Below are positions 7,662 to 15,281 of a DNA stretch of 30,444 bases, piece after piece. Position 1 is the stretch's first letter; the number at the start of each line of letters is the position of its first letter. The notes beneath the pieces are model-generated. The model did no database searches. It saw only the letters and a list, made by a program, of their open reading frames with translations, and had not been told where the DNA came from. Source of the DNA: Candidatus Eiseniibacteriota bacterium. Its GTDB lineage: Bacteria; Eisenbacteria; RBG-16-71-46. A program made the translations under genes and the position numbers. The stretch lies in contig VBPB01000103.1 in the NCBI GenBank assembly GCA_005893365.1, positions 1 through 30,444 of the forward strand, in the 5' to 3' direction.

Positions 7662-9803
7662 TCAGGGGGCCTTGGCGACGGTGACGTGCGCCGCCCGCGT
7701 GGCGGTGTTGCCCGCCGCATCCACCGCGCGCAGCGACAGCGTGTGCTCGCCCGGCTCGACGTCGGTCATGCGCGCGTGGAACGACAGCGCGCGCGCGTCG
7801 GCCAGGCCTCCGTCCGGGGAGACGATTCGCCAGTCGCCGTTGTCGAGCGCCGCCTCGATCCGGCTCAGGGTGCTGGCCGCATCCTCCGCGTGCCCGGCGA
7901 TGGCGATGGCCCGCCGCTCGGGCGAGACCGCGAGCTCGCCGACCACCGGGGCGGTGTTGTCGATGGTGAGCGGGGCGCTGATGACCTGGGTGGTGAGCCC
8001 CTCGCCCAGGGCGTTCGCGGCCTCGTCGCTGGCGGTCACGCGCACCCGGTAGCGGCCGTCGGGAAGGCCGTTGGTGTCCCAGGTGAAGGCGCTGGCGTCC
8101 AGGTCGTCGTCCACCTTGATCCAGTCGCCGCCGCCCTCGCTCCTCACCTCCACCGCGTAGCGCAGCGGGTCGCCGTTGGGATCGCTGCCGCGCCACTGGA
8201 GCGTGCGCAGCCCATGGGCGAACGCCGGCAGGCCCCGCATCGCCCGTGCCGCGGTCGGCGCCGGCAGGGAGTACTCCACCTTCTGTCCACCCGGCAGGGT
8301 CTGGGTCACCGCGTCCGAGCGCGGGCTCATCGCGCCCTCCTTGAAGCCCTCCCCCTGCGGGGCCACCGTCAGCTCCTCGACGCGCGGCGCCAGGTTGCGT
8401 TCGCGCCAGGCCGCCTCGACCGCGTCGATGTGCGGCGCACCGCCGGTCGCGGTCAGCCGCCACTGGAAGTAGCGGGCGGGGGGTGCTTCGCTGTGGGCGT
8501 CCTCACGGCCGGGCGTCCACTCGCTCCAGGTGGAGTCGAGCGGGTCGCAGTTGCCGCTGCGGGTGGCCAGGGCGAGCGAGCTGCCCCCCGCCGCGCCGCG
8601 CCAGCGCACCACGCCCAGGCGCGCGAAGCGCCGCGCGTCGAGCAGCGGCGAGAGCATCTCGCCCGCGGCGGCGCGTCCGGGCCCCACGCGCCACAGCCCG
8701 GCGGGATTCGAGGTGGCCGCGTAGACCCGCCCGGCGGCGTCGGTGGCCAGTGCCGTGATCTGCCCCTGCGGACCCTGGAGCCACTGGGTGGCGCCGGTGG
8801 TCCGTTCCACCAGGTAGAGCGCCGCCTTGTTGCCGGTTGCGGCGACCACGCCGCCCTTGGTCCCGGCGAGCGCGAACACGAACGGCTGCGGTGAGGTCCA
8901 CACCGAGGCGGCGACGCTGTCGGGCACGATCCGGTAGAGGACCGCGCGCCCGCCGCTCACGGCACTCTTCACCGGCGCGGGGCGCGTCGTGGCGTCGCCG
9001 TCGTCGTCGCTGACGGCGGTGGCGCTCAGGGCCGCGGCGTACAGCGCGCCATCCGGCCCGAAGGCGAGGGCCCGCACCTCGTCCTCGGTGGCGTCGAACA
9101 CCGTGCGCCGCTCGCGGTCGCCGGTCACGCGGTAGATCCGGCCCTTCGAATCGCCGCCCGCGTACACCGCCCCGCGACCGTCGGCGATCAGCGACACCAG
9201 ATTGCTCTCCTCGGTGTCGAGCACGGTCCGCACCTCCGTGCCGCGCACCCGCAGCAGCCGGCCCTTGGTCCCGGTCGCGGCGTACCAGCCGCCGCCCGGT
9301 GCCGGCGCCAGCCCCCAGACGTAGCGCTCGCCGGTGCGCGCGACCAGCGTGGTGTCGCCGCGCGCGCCGATGCGGTAGATCAGCCCCTCGGGACCGGTGC
9401 CGGCGAGCAGCGCGTCGCCGTCCGCCACCAGCGACAGGACCTGGCCCACCGGCAGCCGGGCCAGCACGCGGAACCCCGCGCCCTCGCCGAAGCGCAGGAT
9501 GGTGCCGCGGTCGCCCGCCACCGCCACCGAGCCGTCCTTCATCGGCACCACCGCCCAGGCCACGCTCAGGCTCTCGGCCGCCGTGAAGCGCGCCGCCGGT
9601 CCCAGCTCGAGCGCGCCGTCCGGCCGCACCACCAGTCCGTGCGCGGTGGCGCTCGCGTAGTCCTCGGGCTGGTCGGTGACCCACCACTGGGTCTCGGCGG
9701 CGCGCGCCCGGCCTGAGGCCGTGAGCGCCAGGGCCAGGACCACGCCGAGCAGGGCGCGGCGCGGCAGGCGGGCGGGATGGGACGGCGCAAGGCGGATGCT
9801 CAC
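7662..9803 (-). CDS. Secreted beta-propeller protein with C-terminal Ig/FnIII-like domains
   Basis: The protein has 713 residues. The start is GTG 9803 with GGAGGA 3 nt upstream. A signal peptide (about 1-35, LLGVVLALALTASGRARA) is followed by about 350 residues of repeated blade-like units, such as VAGDRGTILRFGEGAGF, LLAGTGPEGLIYRIG, YAATGTKGRLLRV, VYAGGDSKGRIYRV and VYAATSNPAGLWRVG, as in SMP-30/NHL-like propellers. The C-terminal part (about 455-710) contains two Ig/FnIII-like modules (LQWRGSDPNGDPLRYAVEV and TIDNTAPVVGELAVSPERR) ending in a HTLSLRAVDAAGNTATR strand. No catalytic motif is seen. It is probably a cell-surface or periplasmic binding or sensing protein. It lies between the S55 peptidase (35 nt) and the GT-C gene (11 nt), so the three are probably co-transcribed. 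Confidence 0.85.
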   Translation of the reverse strand: MSIRLAPSHPARLPRRALLGVVLALALTASGRARAAETQWWVTDQPEDYASATAHGLVVRPDGALELGPAARFTAAESLSVAWAVVPMKDGSVAVAGDRGTILRFGEGAGFRVLARLPVGQVLSLVADGDALLAGTGPEGLIYRIGARGDTTLVARTGERYVWGLAPAPGGGWYAATGTKGRLLRVRGTEVRTVLDTEESNLVSLIADGRGAVYAGGDSKGRIYRVTGDRERRTVFDATEDEVRALAFGPDGALYAAALSATAVSDDDGDATTRPAPVKSAVSGGRAVLYRIVPDSVAASVWTSPQPFVFALAGTKGGVVAATGNKAALYLVERTTGATQWLQGPQGQITALATDAAGRVYAATSNPAGLWRVGPGRAAAGEMLSPLLDARRFARLGVVRWRGAAGGSSLALATRSGNCDPLDSTWSEWTPGREDAHSEAPPARYFQWRLTATGGAPHIDAVEAAWRERNLAPRVEELTVAPQGEGFKEGAMSPRSDAVTQTLPGGQKVEYSLPAPTAARAMRGLPAFAHGLRTLQWRGSDPNGDPLRYAVEVRSEGGGDWIKVDDDLDASAFTWDTNGLPDGRYRVRVTASDEAANALGEGLTTQVISAPLTIDNTAPVVGELAVSPERRAIAIAGHAEDAASTLSRIEAALDNGDWRIVSPDGGLADARALSFHARMTDVEPGEHTLSLRAVDAAGNTATRAAHVTVAKAP

Positions 9804-9838
9804 GGATCCTCCGGGGGTTTCGGGTCGGGGGCTCGAGC

Positions 9839-11674
9839 TCAGGGGGCCTTCGAATCCACGAGCACCGAGAGCAGCAGCTCGCCGCGGACCGCGCCCGCGA
9901 AGGGGATGCGCTGCTCGCCGAGCCGGGCGGCGTCACCACGGCGACCGCCGTCGCCGGCGCTCTGGCCGCCGGCCAGCATCGCCAGCGCCGACACCGGCAG
10001 CTCGGGATAGTCCCGCTCCTCGCGGGTCACCTCGGGAGCGCTCGCGAACAGCGTGCCGTAGAGCGCGTCGCCCGGACGGCGGTCGCCGATGCGTCGCCAG
10101 CCGTCCGCGAGCGAGGTGGGGCGGTAGCGTCCCGGGAGGCGTGTCGCCTCGTAGCGCGACAACTCGGGCCCGCCGCCGAGCCAGAGCACGCAGTGGCCAT
10201 CCGGCATCTCCTCGGGAACCGGCACGTCCAGCGCCACGCGTTTGCGCGGGCCGTGCCAGCGCTCCACCTCGCACTCGACCCGCAGGGTGCCGCCCGGCCG
10301 CACCGCGGCGTCGAGGAGACGGGCCGAGCGGAGCGTCCACTCCTCGCGGTCGGGGGTCGCGGTCATCGCCACCTCGATGCCCGAGAGCCGGGGCGCGCCG
10401 TAGGGGCTGTTGAAGAGGAACCGCAGCGGCGCGGCGATCGCCCCCGCCGCCTCGGCCGCCGGGGCCTCGCCCGCCGCCACGTCGGCCAGCACCAGCGGCG
10501 GGCCGTCGCGCCGCGAAAGCCGGAGCGTCCAGCGCACGGTCTGGTTGCCGCCGCCACCGCCCGACTCCATGAAGCTGTTGAGGGCGGCGAGCCCCACCAG
10601 TTGGGGCGCCAGGGCTCGGTCCTCAATGGTGGCGAACGAGAAGTGTCGCGGCGTAGAGCCGCCGATCTCGACCGCGATCGGCAGCAGCCGCGGCGCGCGG
10701 CCGATCCGGCCGGCCATCGCGGTGCGGCGGTCCTGGTCGAGCGTCCCGGCCGGCCGCCCGCGGGCGCCGAGCTTGAACGAGGTGAGGTCGCTGGCGACGA
10801 TGGTGACGATCTCGGCGGTCGAGAGCGGCAACCGCACGTCGCCGGACTGGAACAGCGGGTGACCGAAGAGCAGCACGCGGTCGCCCTCGCGCCAGGTGAG
10901 GGTGCCGATGGCCGAGACCTCGAGGTCGCCGGTCATCACGTCCACCGCCACCGCCGAGCCCGGCCGGAGCGAGTCGGCGACCGGGCCGCCGGCCGGCGCG
11001 CGCCCGCCGGGGGTGACCGCGAGACCGAGCGGCTCCAGCAGCCGGCGCGCCTCGGCGAGCGCCCCGGGATGAAGGCCGGTGCACGCCAGCGGCAGGCCGA
11101 GTGGTACCGGGAGCGGCGAGGCGGTCGTGGTCACCGCGGGGTCGTCGTGCGCGCCGGACCGGTCGGGCGGCGGCGCGTCGTCCCAGCGCAGCTCGCCATA
11201 GCGGACCCGGGCTCCGGGGCTCGCGATGCCGCCCTCGAGGCCGGTCGGCCCGGCGGTGCCGGTGGTGTCCGGCCGCGAGGGCTGATCCAGCACCGCGAGC
11301 ATCTCGCCGATCGGGGTCACGCCGAACAGCGGCTCGCGCGTGAACGACCAGCCGCTCGAGAGCGCCCCGATGAGCCGGCCCTCCACGTAGACCGGCGAGC
11401 CGCTCATGCCCTGCGCGATGCCGCTCTTCACCACCCGTTCGCTGGTCGCGCGCGCGACGATCAGGTCCCCCTCGGCGCGTCCGCCCTTCAGGATGCCGAC
11501 GATCTCGGCGTCGAAGTCCTCGATCGCGTTCCCGGTGAAGACGGTCTTGACGACGGCCTTCTGCCCGGGGTGGATCTGGTCCAGGGAGAGGGTCGGGGTG
11601 GCCGCGGCCGAGGCCGAGGCGAACGCCAGCAGGAGCAGCGCCGGCAGGGCCGCGCCGCGGAGGCTCGGAGTCAC
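9839..11674 (-). CDS. SpoIVB-type (S55) serine peptidase, exported
   Basis: The protein has 611 residues. The start is GTG 11674, placed 8 nt after a -10 box. A signal peptide (about 1-24) precedes an N-terminal domain with LDQIHPGQKAVVKTVFTG, typical of S55 proteins. The motif GMSGSPVYVEGRLIGALSSG (about 89-108) holds the putative nucleophile serine (Ser91/Ser93). FGHPLFQSGDV further on is a probable second active-site segment. The C-terminal 250 residues are beta-rich and unassigned. In Bacillus, SpoIVB is a PDZ-containing sporulation peptidase; nothing here suggests sporulation, and similar proteins occur widely in non-sporulating phyla. It is the first gene of the minus-strand operon and divergent from the methyltransferase gene. 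Confidence 0.85.
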   Translation of the reverse strand: MTPSLRGAALPALLLLAFASASAAATPTLSLDQIHPGQKAVVKTVFTGNAIEDFDAEIVGILKGGRAEGDLIVARATSERVVKSGIAQGMSGSPVYVEGRLIGALSSGWSFTREPLFGVTPIGEMLAVLDQPSRPDTTGTAGPTGLEGGIASPGARVRYGELRWDDAPPPDRSGAHDDPAVTTTASPLPVPLGLPLACTGLHPGALAEARRLLEPLGLAVTPGGRAPAGGPVADSLRPGSAVAVDVMTGDLEVSAIGTLTWREGDRVLLFGHPLFQSGDVRLPLSTAEIVTIVASDLTSFKLGARGRPAGTLDQDRRTAMAGRIGRAPRLLPIAVEIGGSTPRHFSFATIEDRALAPQLVGLAALNSFMESGGGGGNQTVRWTLRLSRRDGPPLVLADVAAGEAPAAEAAGAIAAPLRFLFNSPYGAPRLSGIEVAMTATPDREEWTLRSARLLDAAVRPGGTLRVECEVERWHGPRKRVALDVPVPEEMPDGHCVLWLGGGPELSRYEATRLPGRYRPTSLADGWRRIGDRRPGDALYGTLFASAPEVTREERDYPELPVSALAMLAGGQSAGDGGRRGDAARLGEQRIPFAGAVRGELLLSVLVDSKAP

Positions 11675-11682
11675 GGCCGCGC

Positions 11683-11711
11683 ACTATAGCAGCGGCGTGG
11701 AGGCGGGCCAA
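11683..11711 (-). promoter_or_regulatory. Putative sigma70 promoter of the S55 operon, leaderless
   Basis: On the minus strand: TTGGCC (11706-11711), a 17-nt spacer and TATAGT (11683-11688). The -10 box ends 8 nt before the GTG at 11674, so the mRNA should start at or next to the start codon. Confidence 0.5.
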
Positions 11712-11713
11712 TC

Positions 11714-11743
11714 GAACCACGAGCGGGCGAACCACGAGTGGGC
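11714..11743. repeat. 15-bp tandem duplication upstream of the S55 promoter
   Basis: GAACCACGAGCGGGC (11714-11728) is followed directly by GAACCACGAGTGGGC (11729-11743), differing by one base. The pair starts 3 bp upstream of the -35 box, so it could be an operator or a slippage product. Confidence 0.7.
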
Positions 11744-11751
11744 ATCAGCGA

Positions 11752-11962
11752 GAGCGGCGAGGGCCAGGGCGGCGGAGCGATGTGCGCGGTCCATCCGGGC
11801 ACCCAGTGCCCGAGGGCGGGAGCGGCGAGGGCCAGGGCTTCCGGCGGGGCGTCGAGGGCGAGCGGGAGCCAGGGATGGCGGAGCTCGCCCTCGATAGAAC
11901 TCGGCCCCGCCGGATGCGGGGCCGAGTGACCCGCCGGGAGCCCTGGCCCTCGCCGCTCCCGC
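11752..11962. other. Nested inverted repeat able to form a three-way junction (ncRNA or mobile hairpin)
   Basis: This is the main content of the 370-bp gene-free divergent region. The 31-bp arms at 11818-11848 and 11930-11960 match with one difference (a G-U pair in RNA), extendable by two pairs. Inside are two perfect 12-bp hairpins: 11852-11863 with 11883-11894, and 11899-11910 with 11916-11927 (5-nt loop). The unpaired joints are only 3, 4 and 2 nt, so the whole folds as a compact three-way junction. A 7-bp hairpin (11796-11812) precedes it, and the first 19 bases or so of the arm recur in direct orientation at 11752-11770. No long open frame with coding character is seen, and no dedicated promoter was found. 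Confidence 0.75.
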
Positions 11963-12006
11963 TGCCCAGCGGCCACCACGCGCCCGCGCACGCGCCCGCC
12001 CGCGCC

Positions 12007-12036
12007 TTGCACGCCGCGCCACCCAGGACCTAGAGT
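12007..12036 (+). promoter_or_regulatory. Putative sigma70 promoter of the methyltransferase/MTHFR gene, leaderless
   Basis: TTGCAC (12007-12012), an 18-nt spacer and TAGAGT (12031-12036), ending 8 nt before the ATG at 12045. No Shine-Dalgarno lies between. The same layout is seen in the divergent gene. Confidence 0.5.
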
Positions 12037-12044
12037 GCCGCGCC

Positions 12045-13898
12045 ATGCTCGCGCCCCTCCTCGAACGCCTCGCCCAGGGTCCGTTGGTCGCCGACGGGGC
12101 CATGGGGACGTTGCTCTATGGGCGCGGCATCCCGTTCTCGGAGAGCTTCGACGAGCTCAACCTCAGCCGGCCGGCCCTGATCGAGTCGGTCCACCGCGAC
12201 TACCTCGCGGCCGGGGCCGAGATGATCGAGACCAACACCTTCGGCACCAACGCGGTACGCCTGGCTCCTCATGGATTGGAGCAGGAGGTGGGGATGATCG
12301 CGCGCCAGGGGGTGAAGGTCGCCCGCGCGGCGCGTGAGATCGTCGGCATCAACGCCTTCGTGGCCGGTTCGATCGGTCCGCTGGGCAAGCCGCTCGAGCC
12401 CTTCGGCCACATCGCCGCCGCCCAGGCCGAGGCGCACTTCCGCGCGGTGGCCGAGGGACTCCTCGAGGGCGGTTGCGACGCGTTCATCCTCGAGACCTTC
12501 CAGGACCTGAACGAGATCCTGGCGGCACTCCGCTCGGTGCGCCGCGTCACGCTCGACCTGCCGGTCATCGCCCAGATGACCTTCGGCACCGACGGCAAGA
12601 CGCTCTACGGGCACACGCCGACGCTCGCGGTGCAGATGCTCAAGCAGGCCGGGGCGGCGGTGGTCGGCGTCAACTGCGGCGTCGGCCCGCAGCCGACGCT
12701 CGAGGTGCTGGAGGAGATGGTGCGCGCGGCCGAGGGCACGCCGGTCTCGGCGATGCCCAACGCCGGCCTGCCGCAGATGGTCGAGGGGCGCTACCTCTAC
12801 CTGTCGAGCCCCGAGTACTTCGCCGACTTCGCCGCCCGCGCGGTCGACCTCGGCGTGCGCATCGTCGGCGGCTGCTGCGGGACGACGCCGGCGCACGTCA
12901 AGGCCATGCGCGACCGGCTCGCCTTGCATCTGCCCGCCGAACGGCTCTCCCCGGGTGCCGAGGTGCGCGTGCTCGAGGCCGCGCCCGCGCCGGTGGCGGT
13001 GCCGGAGGTGGTCGCCGAGCCCGCGCTGCTGCGCATGCTGCGCGAGAAGTTCGTGGTGAGCGTCGAGATCGATCCGCCGCGCGGCATCAACACCACCAAG
13101 GTGATGGAGGCGGCCCGGCTGATGGCGCAGCGCGGGGTCGACTGCGTCAACATCGCCGACTCGCCGCTGGCCCGCATCCGGATGAGCGCGATGGCGCTGG
13201 CCTATCAGATCCACCTGCACTTCCCGCGGCTCGAGCTCATCCTCCACTTCACCACCCGCGACCGGAACCTCATGGGGCTGCAGAGCGACCTGCTGGGGGC
13301 GCACGCGCTCGGGATCCGCAACATCCTGTGCCTGACCGGCGACCCGCCGAGCCTGGGCGACTACCCGAACGCCACGGCGGTGTTCGACACCGACGCGCCC
13401 GGGCTCATGCGCATCGTCCACGGGATGAACCACGGCACCGACCTGGCCGGGACCTCGATCGGCGCGGCGACGGGATTCGCCGTCGGCTGCGGCGTCAACC
13501 CCACCGCCCCCGACCTGGATCAGGAGTTCGAATACGTCCGGCGCAAGCTGGACGCCGGTCCGCAGTTCGTCATGACCCAGCCGGTCTACGAGCTGGACTG
13601 CTGGAAGCGGTTCGTCGAGCGCCTGAGCGGGCTCACCGAGATCCCGATCCTGGTGGGCATCCTGCCGCTCCAGTCGTTCCGGCACGCCGAGTTCCTCCAC
13701 AACGAGGTGCCCGGCATCCTGGTCCCGGACTGGATCCGCGCCCGGATGCACCAGGCCGGCAACGAGGGTCAGAAGATCGGCGTCGAGCTCGCCCGCGAGC
13801 TGCTCGCGGCCTGCAAGGGGATGGCGAACGGCGTCTACCTCATGCCCTCGTTCGGCCGCTACGAGAACTGCCTCGACGTGCTGACCGACGCCCGGTGA
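12045..13898 (+). CDS. Bifunctional homocysteine S-methyltransferase / 5,10-methylenetetrahydrofolate reductase
   Basis: The protein has 617 residues. Residues 1-290 are a homocysteine S-methyltransferase barrel with the three zinc-binding cysteines Cys211 (GVNCGVGP), Cys277 and Cys278 (GGCCGTTP). Residues about 333-617 are a MetF-type reductase, with EIDPPRGINTTKVMEAA, NILCLTGDPPSLGDYPNA, GVNPTAPDLDQEFEYVRRKL and FVMTQPVYELD. The architecture matches Bacillus YitJ and related fusions. The enzyme would reduce methylene-THF to methyl-THF (FAD site in the reductase) and pass a methyl group to homocysteine, giving methionine in the cytosol. No cobalamin domain is present. The start is set by the ATG and the -10 box 8 nt upstream. 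It overlaps the next gene by 4 nt (GTGA). Confidence 0.93.
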   Translation: MLAPLLERLAQGPLVADGAMGTLLYGRGIPFSESFDELNLSRPALIESVHRDYLAAGAEMIETNTFGTNAVRLAPHGLEQEVGMIARQGVKVARAAREIVGINAFVAGSIGPLGKPLEPFGHIAAAQAEAHFRAVAEGLLEGGCDAFILETFQDLNEILAALRSVRRVTLDLPVIAQMTFGTDGKTLYGHTPTLAVQMLKQAGAAVVGVNCGVGPQPTLEVLEEMVRAAEGTPVSAMPNAGLPQMVEGRYLYLSSPEYFADFAARAVDLGVRIVGGCCGTTPAHVKAMRDRLALHLPAERLSPGAEVRVLEAAPAPVAVPEVVAEPALLRMLREKFVVSVEIDPPRGINTTKVMEAARLMAQRGVDCVNIADSPLARIRMSAMALAYQIHLHFPRLELILHFTTRDRNLMGLQSDLLGAHALGIRNILCLTGDPPSLGDYPNATAVFDTDAPGLMRIVHGMNHGTDLAGTSIGAATGFAVGCGVNPTAPDLDQEFEYVRRKLDAGPQFVMTQPVYELDCWKRFVERLSGLTEIPILVGILPLQSFRHAEFLHNEVPGILVPDWIRARMHQAGNEGQKIGVELARELLAACKGMANGVYLMPSFGRYENCLDVLTDAR

Positions 13899-14755
13899 CA
13901 CGCCCGGGCGAGCCGGACCCGGACCCCGCGCCGGTCGCCCCCGCTCGCGGGCCACGACCTCCCTCCCCGCTCACCGGCGCCGTGCTCTCGGGGGCGCTGC
14001 TCCTGCCGCTCCTGGCGGTGGCACTCGCGGCCCTGCTGGGCCGGCCCGGCCCGTGGGCGCAGGCCACCCTCCTCGAGGCCCTGCTTGCGCGGGCGCTCTC
14101 GCCGACCGGATGGGCCGGGCTCCCGCTGCTCGGCGCCGGCCTCGGCGCCCTCGTGGCGGCCAGAGGGCGGGTGAGCCCCGCGCGCGTGGCGCGCGCCCTG
14201 GCGCTGGGGCTGGCGCTCGACCTGGCCGGGATCCTGGTCCTGGCGCGCGCGGCCCCCGCGCTCGATCCCAACCGGTCGGCCGCGCGCGGCGCGCGCGCCA
14301 AGGCGCAGGAGATCCTGCGCGCCTCGTTCCGCTCGCCCGAGGCGGTGCGCGAGCAGGCGGTCCTGGCGCTGGGGGTCAACCTGGTGGTGGCCGGCGTCGA
14401 GCACGCGACCCCCGAGCGGCCGTCTCGCATGGCGACGTTGCCGCTGCGCGACAGCCTGCGGGTGCGGCTGCTCGCGGCGCTCACCGACCGCGCCGAGGGC
14501 GTGCGCGCGGAGGCGGCGCGGGCGCTGTGGAAGGCGCCCAAGTCCTTCGGCCCACACCCGGAGGCGGCCGAGACCCTGGCGGCCTTCCTCGACCGGGCCG
14601 GGTACCCGCAGGCGGTCGAGCGCTTCGCCTGGCTGGCGCTGGACGCGGCCGCCGGCGCCAAGGACCCGCGCCTGCGGGCCGCGGCGGCCCGGTTCGCCGC
14701 CACGACCCCGGACTCCGACCTGGCGCGCGCCGCCCGCCTGGCGGTCGGGCGCTAG
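13895..14755 (+). CDS. Membrane protein with C-terminal HEAT-like repeats
   Basis: The protein has 286 residues, not matched to a named family. The start is GTG 13895, overlapping the preceding TGA (GTGA), so translation is probably coupled. A Pro-rich N-terminus (about 1-25) is followed by three hydrophobic segments (about 27-50, 68-88 and 100-122, for example GAVLSGALLLPLLAVALAAL). The remainder (about 130-286) is Ala/Arg-rich helix pairs such as SPEAVREQAVLALGVNLVV, LLAALTDRAEGVRAEAARAL and KDPRLRAAAARFAA, as in HEAT/ARM-like repeats. The topology suggests a membrane anchor with a soluble helical scaffold, with no catalytic motif. Co-transcription with the methyltransferase does not explain its role. 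Confidence 0.72.
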   Translation: MTRPGEPDPDPAPVAPARGPRPPSPLTGAVLSGALLLPLLAVALAALLGRPGPWAQATLLEALLARALSPTGWAGLPLLGAGLGALVAARGRVSPARVARALALGLALDLAGILVLARAAPALDPNRSAARGARAKAQEILRASFRSPEAVREQAVLALGVNLVVAGVEHATPERPSRMATLPLRDSLRVRLLAALTDRAEGVRAEAARALWKAPKSFGPHPEAAETLAAFLDRAGYPQAVERFAWLALDAAAGAKDPRLRAAAARFAATTPDSDLARAARLAVGR

Positions 14756-14900
14756 GATCAGCGGCGGGCGCGCGGCCGCCGGCACCGCCCCCCATCCCAA
14801 GGAAGGGTGGCGCTCGCCGAGCCGCGGGAGTAGGAATTGTATGCGGCCGGTGGGTCCTGCGGCGGTCGGGTCCACGACCTGCGTCCGAGGAGGGCGAATC

Positions 14901-15257
14901 ATGGCTATCCGTCGCAAGGCGATCGGCAACGTCAGCGTGCTCGGGGTGATCGGGGACTTCTACGGCGGTGACGAGACCGACGAGCTCCAGCAGGCGATCG
15001 CCGATGAGATGGCCGGCGGCTCCACGCGGCTGGTGCTCGACCTCTCGCACTGCGGGATGATGAACTCGTCGGCCTTGAGCGTCCTCATCAACGCGCACAA
15101 GGAATCCGTGGGCCGGCACGTCGAGATCAGGCTGTGCGGGCTGCAGAACAGGATGACCAATCTCCTGGTGACGACCCGGCTCATCAACGTGTTCGGGCAC
15201 CACGGCACGATCGATGAAGCGGTCGCGTCCCTGACCGGGACGGCCACGGAAGCCTAG
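14901..15257 (+). CDS. STAS-domain protein (anti-anti-sigma factor-like)
   Basis: The protein has 118 residues. The ATG at 14901 has GAGGAGG about 7 nt upstream and gives a standard-length STAS domain; an upstream in-frame ATG (14841) would add an unlikely Gly/Pro-rich leader. LVLDLSHCGMMNSSALSVLI matches the loop of SpoIIAA/RsbV proteins, with Ser56/Ser57 at the position phosphorylated by HPK-type anti-sigma kinases. STAS proteins bind anti-sigma factors or signalling partners by partner switching. No kinase, phosphatase or sigma factor gene lies in the window, so its partner is unknown. It is convergent with mutS, with 24 nt between stops. The 145 nt upstream hold only a weak CGGCGG/CCGCCG hairpin (14762-14781). 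Confidence 0.88.
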   Translation: MAIRRKAIGNVSVLGVIGDFYGGDETDELQQAIADEMAGGSTRLVLDLSHCGMMNSSALSVLINAHKESVGRHVEIRLCGLQNRMTNLLVTTRLINVFGHHGTIDEAVASLTGTATEA

Positions 15258-15281
15258 CCGCGGCGGCGCTTCGCCGGGCCG

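Noticed and set aside
11752..12044. SAM or cobalamin riboswitch upstream of the methionine-synthesis gene
   Set aside because: No B12 box or SAM-I core (kink-turn, conserved junctions) was found. The stems are too long and perfect, and the predicted promoter lies downstream of the structure, so it would not be in the mRNA leader.
11684..12103. Minus-strand open frames in the 370-bp divergent region
   Set aside because: They are built from the inverted repeat and overlap the start of the methyltransferase gene; there is no Shine-Dalgarno or family-like sequence.
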